From positions 1-8,423 of the forward strand of contig CAKTGD010000071.1 in the NCBI GenBank assembly GCA_934561335.1: 8,423 nucleotides of DNA, read 5' to 3'. The position numbers and the translations under genes are program-made. The DNA is from an uncultured Oscillospiraceae bacterium (GTDB lineage: Bacteria; Bacillota_A; Clostridia; Oscillospirales; Oscillospiraceae). Positions 5,772 through 8,423 of the stretch are shown in pieces. The notes under the pieces are model-generated. The model saw nothing but the letters and a program-made list of their open reading frames with translations. It was not told the origin of the DNA and did not search any database. How positions within the stretch are numbered: position 1 is the first letter of the stretch; the number at the start of each line of letters is the position of its first letter.

Positions 5772-6208
5772 CGCTTGATTCTGGCGGAGATGCGCTTGCG
5801 CAAGGTGACTGTCGTACCGCGTCCCGGTGTGGATCTGACATTCATTTTATCCATAAAGCTCTCCATAATGGTAAAGCCCATGCCGCTGCGTTCCTCACCG
5901 CCGGTGGTGAAAAGAGGCTGGCGCGCCTGCTGGATGTCTTCAATGCCGTTCCCCCAGTCGCGCACCGTGATTTCCAGCACACTATTCTCCAGCAGCTTCA
6001 GCTTCACGGATATTTTTCCAAGCCGGTCGGGATAGGCATGCACAATGGCGTTGGTCACCGCCTCGCTGACCGATGTTTTGATATCCCCCAACTCATCCAG
6101 CGTGGGGTCCAGCTGCGCGGCAAAGCTGGCCGCCGCCGTGCGGGCAAAGCTTTCGTTGCTGCTGCAGCTGAGAAATTCCAGCGTTACATAGTTTTTGATG
6201 CGCTGCAT
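5768..6208 (-). CDS. spoIIAB: Anti-sigma F factor SpoIIAB (serine kinase)
   Basis: A 146-residue GHKL-family ATPase matching the length of Bacillus SpoIIAB. The N-box is SEAVTNAIVHAY (48-59), with E49 and N53. G1 is RDWGNGIED (83-91), and the lid and G2 region is ERSGMGFTIMESFMD (107-120). It binds and inhibits SigF and phosphorylates SpoIIAA on serine; exchange between partners is set by the ATP/ADP state and by the phosphatase SpoIIE. The ATG at 6208 has GAGAGGAG about 7-8 nt upstream. The gene begins 49 nt after the spoIIAA stop, a wider gap than the near-overlap usual in Bacillus, and overlaps sigF by 4 bp. Confidence 0.95.
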   Translation of the reverse strand: MQRIKNYVTLEFLSCSSNESFARTAAASFAAQLDPTLDELGDIKTSVSEAVTNAIVHAYPDRLGKISVKLKLLENSVLEITVRDWGNGIEDIQQARQPLFTTGGEERSGMGFTIMESFMDKMNVRSTPGRGTTVTLRKRISARIKR

Positions 6209-6257
6209 ATGTATACTCCTCTCCCCGGGAAAGACGCCATATTGCCCCGGTCATACG

Positions 6258-6563
6258 TCATTGAATGGTCATCATGCGGCCGATACCGGCCGTTTCCAGC
6301 ACTTTTCTGGGCTGCGCCGCCACATGATGCAGCTCTATCCGTCCGCCCAGCTCCCGCATTCGCTGCCAGCCGCGCAGCGCCACCGCAATCCCTGCGCTGT
6401 CCATAAATGTGACGCCGCCGAAATCCAGTACCAGCTCCACAGGCAGCGCCGCCTCAATTTCCCGCTCCATCCGAGCCAGCAACCCGCGGGCTCCGTGGTG
6501 ATCCAATTCACCCTGCAATCGCAGTTCCAGAACTCTGTCCTGACATATGGTCATTATTTCCAT
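6258..6563 (-). CDS. spoIIAA: Anti-anti-sigma F factor SpoIIAA
   Basis: A 101-residue STAS-domain protein, slightly shorter than the 117-residue Bacillus protein. The key loop DFGGVTFMDSAGIAV (47-61) contains S56 after D55, the expected serine phosphorylated by SpoIIAB. When dephosphorylated by SpoIIE it binds SpoIIAB and frees SigF. Two in-frame ATGs compete. The first (6563) has AAGGAG 7 nt upstream and is chosen; the other, at codon 4, would have a spacing of about 16 nt. It is the first gene of the three-gene spoIIA operon, which reads leftward. Confidence 0.93.
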   Translation of the reverse strand: MEIMTICQDRVLELRLQGELDHHGARGLLARMEREIEAALPVELVLDFGGVTFMDSAGIAVALRGWQRMRELGGRIELHHVAAQPRKVLETAGIGRMMTIQ

Positions 6564-6638
6564 TCCTACGCTCCTTGTACATTTTGTCGTTTTCCTTGTT
6601 TTTGGTGTTCTTAGGTGCTTTTTCGTTTTTGATTATAC

Positions 6639-6665
6639 TTTCGGCAGCGGTCAGCTGTTTCCTTT
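6639..6665 (-). promoter_or_regulatory. Candidate sigma-H-type promoter for spoIIA
   Basis: Reading leftward, AAAGGAAAC (6665-6657) resembles the sigma-H -35 (RnAGGAwWW) with one mismatch. After 14 nt, GAAA (6642-6639) stands where GAAT is expected, preceded by the purine G and two bases. In Bacillus, spoIIA is a sigma-H and Spo0A-dependent operon. A perfect TATAAT (6637-6632) immediately follows but has no matching -35 at 16-18 nt. No convincing Spo0A box was found. The untranslated leader would be about 70 nt. Confidence 0.35.
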
Positions 6666-6746
6666 TTCAAATGATTCCTTGGAGGACAGGCAGGCAAACT
6701 TGTTCAGTTTATTTTCCCCTCTTTTTCCTCGCTAAGTTATCCTTTC

Positions 6747-6772
6747 AGTACGCTTTGCAGCGTATTTTTTTT
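6747..6772 (+). terminator. Rightward intrinsic terminator with no rightward gene before it
   Basis: AGTACGCT-TTGC-AGCGTATT forms an 8-bp stem with one G-U pair; the core TACGCT/AGCGTA (6749-6764) is perfect. Eight T residues (6765-6772) follow on the plus strand. On the minus strand the hairpin is followed by CTGAAAGG, so it works rightward only. The nearest rightward gene upstream ends at 5179, with the leftward spoIIA operon in between. Confidence 0.6.
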
Positions 6773-6776
6773 GCAT

Positions 6777-6814
6777 AAAAACAATCACCGCAGAGAGATT
6801 TCTCTACGGTGATT
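6777..6814 (-). terminator. Intrinsic terminator of valS
   Basis: Arms at 6814-6801 and 6796-6783 with a 4-nt loop form a 14-bp stem in the leftward transcript, with one G-U wobble. In the opposite transcript that pair would be a C-A mismatch, which supports the leftward direction. The stem is followed by GTTTTTA. It lies ~95 nt after the valS stop. Confidence 0.85.
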
Positions 6815-6850
6815 ATACAAAAATGTGTGTGCGGTTTTACGCGAAATGCG

Positions 6851-6890
6851 CCGCTGTGCGGAAAAATTGTCATTTTCCGTTTTTCAGCGG
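6851..6890. repeat. Two-tier hairpin in the valS 3' UTR
   Basis: The outer arms CCGCTG (6851-6856) and CAGCGG (6885-6890) enclose inner arms CGGAAAA (6859-6865) and TTTTCCG (6873-6879) with a 7-nt loop. The unpaired bases between tiers are TG and TTTTT. A T5 follows the inner arm on the plus strand, so it might weakly stop rightward transcription. Smaller hairpins flank it. With the two terminators, these structures and the spoIIA leader account for the gene-free stretch 6564-6909. Confidence 0.45.
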
Positions 6891-6909
6891 ATCGCCGTTA
6901 CGCCGGCGG

Positions 6910-8423
6910 TTACAGCTTCATCGCGGCGGCAGATTCCTCTAATTTGGCGATGAGCGCACGGGCTTTTTCCGCCTTTTCCCGCTCGGCGTTGACCACATTC
7001 TCCGGCGCGCGGGAGGTAAAGGACTCGTTGGCCAGCTTGGCCTCGATGCGCTTGAGATTATCCTCGGCCTTTGCCTTCTCCTTGGCGATGCGCTCCAGCT
7101 CCGCGTCGATATCCACCAACTCCGCCAACGGCAGATAGATGTTGGCATCATGGGTCACCACGGTGACCATGCCCTTGAGGTCGGCAGGCGCCTGATCGGT
7201 AACGGTCACCTCGCTGGCATAGGCCATGCGGGTGATGAAATGCTGGCCCACAGCATAGGTCTCGGGATGGCTGGTAACCAGAATCAGCTGCGCTTTCTTG
7301 GACGGCGGCACGTTCATCTCGCTGCGGCGGGCGCGGACGGCGGTAATGGCGTCCTTAACGCACTCCATGTCGGACTCCGCCTGGGGGAAATGCAGGCTGT
7401 CCTGATAGACGGGCCATGCGGCGCGGATCAGGAAGTCGCCCTCGTGGGGCAGGGCCTGCCAGATCTCCTCGGTCAGGAACGGCATGAAGGGATGCAGCAG
7501 CTCAAGGATGCGCAGCAGCACATAGCACAGCACGTTCTCGGCGGCCAGCTTGGCCTCGGCGTCCTCGCCGTTGAGACGGGTCTTGGTCAGCTCGATATAC
7601 CAGTCGCAATAGGTGTCCCAGATAAAATCATAGATCTTGGCAGAGGCCACGCCCAGCTCATAGGCGTCCATATTCTCCGTGACCTCGCGGATCAGGGTGT
7701 TCAGCTTGCTGAGGATCCACTTGTCCTCCAGCTCCAGCTTCTCCGGCAGCGCCACCTTGTCGATGGTCAGGTTCATCATCACAAAGCGGCTGGCGTTCCA
7801 GATCTTGTTGGCAAAGTTGCGCATCGCTTCGCACTTCTCCACAAAGAAACGCATGTCGTTGCCGGGGCTGTTGCCGGTGATCAGGTTGAAGCGCAGCGCG
7901 TCAGCGCCGAACTTCTCGGCCATCTCCAGCGGGTCAATGCCGTTGCCCAGCGATTTGGACATCTTGCGGCCCTTATCATCGCGCACCAGACCGTGGATCA
8001 GCACGGTTTTGAAGGGTTCCTTCTTCATCTGCTCCATGCCGGAGAAAATCATGCGGGCCACCCAGAAGAAGATAATGTCATAGCCGGTGACCAGCACAGA
8101 GGTGGGATACCAGTAGTTCAGGTCGGGGGCCTTCAGGTCGGGCCAGCCCAGCGTGGAGAAGGGCCACAGCGCAGAGCTGAACCATGTATCCAGCACGTCC
8201 TCCTCACGGGTCAGGTGGGTGCAGCCGCATTTTTCGCACTTGGCAGGATCCTGACGGCTCACATTGATGTGGCCGCACGCATCGCAGTACCACGCGGGAA
8301 TCTGGTGACCCCACCACAGCTGGCGGGAGATGCACCAGTCGTGCACGTTCTCCATCCAGTTGATATAGGTCTTGGTGAAGCGCTCCGGCACGAATTTAAC
8401 GGTGCCGTCCTCCACCACGCGGA
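6910..8423 (-). CDS. valS: Valyl-tRNA synthetase, C-terminal part
   Basis: About 503 codons of a class I aminoacyl-tRNA synthetase that charges tRNA-Val; the N-terminal ~40%, with the HIGH motif and most of the editing domain, lies beyond the right edge. The visible part has SRQLWWGHQIPAW and a C4 zinc-like pair, CDAC with CEKC. It continues with EDVLDTWFSSALWPFSTLGW and the signature loop KMSKS (codons at 7965-7951). The anticodon-binding helical domain follows (WDTYCDWYIELTK, HPFMPFLTEEIW). It ends in a C-terminal coiled coil rich in Lys, Glu and Ala, which in ValRS contacts the tRNA. The frame is open to the window edge; a GTG near 8418 is an internal valine, not a start. Transcription ends at the hairpin near 6777-6814. 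Confidence 0.96.
   Translation of the reverse strand, partial: RVVEDGTVKFVPERFTKTYINWMENVHDWCISRQLWWGHQIPAWYCDACGHINVSRQDPAKCEKCGCTHLTREEDVLDTWFSSALWPFSTLGWPDLKAPDLNYWYPTSVLVTGYDIIFFWVARMIFSGMEQMKKEPFKTVLIHGLVRDDKGRKMSKSLGNGIDPLEMAEKFGADALRFNLITGNSPGNDMRFFVEKCEAMRNFANKIWNASRFVMMNLTIDKVALPEKLELEDKWILSKLNTLIREVTENMDAYELGVASAKIYDFIWDTYCDWYIELTKTRLNGEDAEAKLAAENVLCYVLLRILELLHPFMPFLTEEIWQALPHEGDFLIRAAWPVYQDSLHFPQAESDMECVKDAITAVRARRSEMNVPPSKKAQLILVTSHPETYAVGQHFITRMAYASEVTVTDQAPADLKGMVTVVTHDANIYLPLAELVDIDAELERIAKEKAKAEDNLKRIEAKLANESFTSRAPENVVNAEREKAEKARALIAKLEESAAAMKL

Noticed and set aside
6582..6592. Spo0A box in the spoIIA leader
   Set aside because: TTGTCGTT only partly matches TTGTCGAA and lies downstream of the likely promoter.
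6575..6778. Hydrophobic plus-strand ORF of 67 codons in the spoIIA leader
   Set aside because: It would start at TTG without a ribosome site. Its Phe/Leu/Ser richness simply reflects the T-rich strand, and it runs through the terminator hairpin.
1..8423. CRISPR arrays, tRNA or rRNA genes, insertion sequences, phage attachment sites
   Set aside because: No regular direct repeats, tRNA-like cloverleaf, transposase or integrase signatures were seen on either strand.

Overview
The window comes from a G+C-rich, endospore-forming low-GC-lineage Gram-positive bacterium. The complete spoIIA operon, a PcrA-type helicase, strong sigma-A-like promoters and a Bacillus/Clostridium-type LexA box (GAAC-N4-GTTC) all point to Clostridia. 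The high G+C coding sequence would suit an Oscillospiraceae/Ruminococcaceae-like gut anaerobe, but that placement is inference.

Layout, left to right. (1) Leftward genes at 1-2731: the N-terminal end of a DUF2500-type small membrane protein with its own promoter, and pcrA, the UvrD-family DNA helicase. (2) A divergent control region at 2732-2902. It holds a good leftward pcrA promoter, a 7-3-7 palindrome on the pcrA -35, and a perfect-consensus rightward promoter (TTGACA-N17-TATAAT) with a LexA box in its spacer and two one-mismatch boxes on either side. (3) A rightward, probably SOS-controlled operon at 2903-5179. It encodes an unannotated 39-residue single-span membrane protein, a radical SAM protein of the putative DNA modification/repair family (TIGR03916 type), and its obligate partner of the DUF4130/TIGR03915 type. 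(4) The leftward sporulation operon spoIIAA-spoIIAB-sigF at 5067-6563, whose 3' end overlaps the convergent DUF4130 gene by 113 bp. (5) A gene-free stretch at 6564-6909 with two face-to-face intrinsic terminators. (6) The C-terminal half of valS at 6910-8423, leftward and cut by the window edge.

How the parts may work together. The centre looks like a DNA-damage module. LexA cleavage would release a strong promoter driving a small membrane protein (a candidate SOS division or checkpoint inhibitor, by analogy only) and the uncharacterised radical SAM/DUF4130 pair. The radical SAM protein ends in QLSLF, a perfect match to the beta sliding-clamp binding pentapeptide, which would place it at the replication fork. 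PcrA is transcribed divergently from the same control region.

No rightward terminator is visible after the SOS operon until a hairpin plus T8 at about 6747-6772, which follows no rightward gene. Read-through from the SOS promoter to that site would be antisense to the whole sigF operon, so DNA damage could dampen commitment to sporulation. This excludon-like arrangement is a hypothesis built on visible sequence elements.
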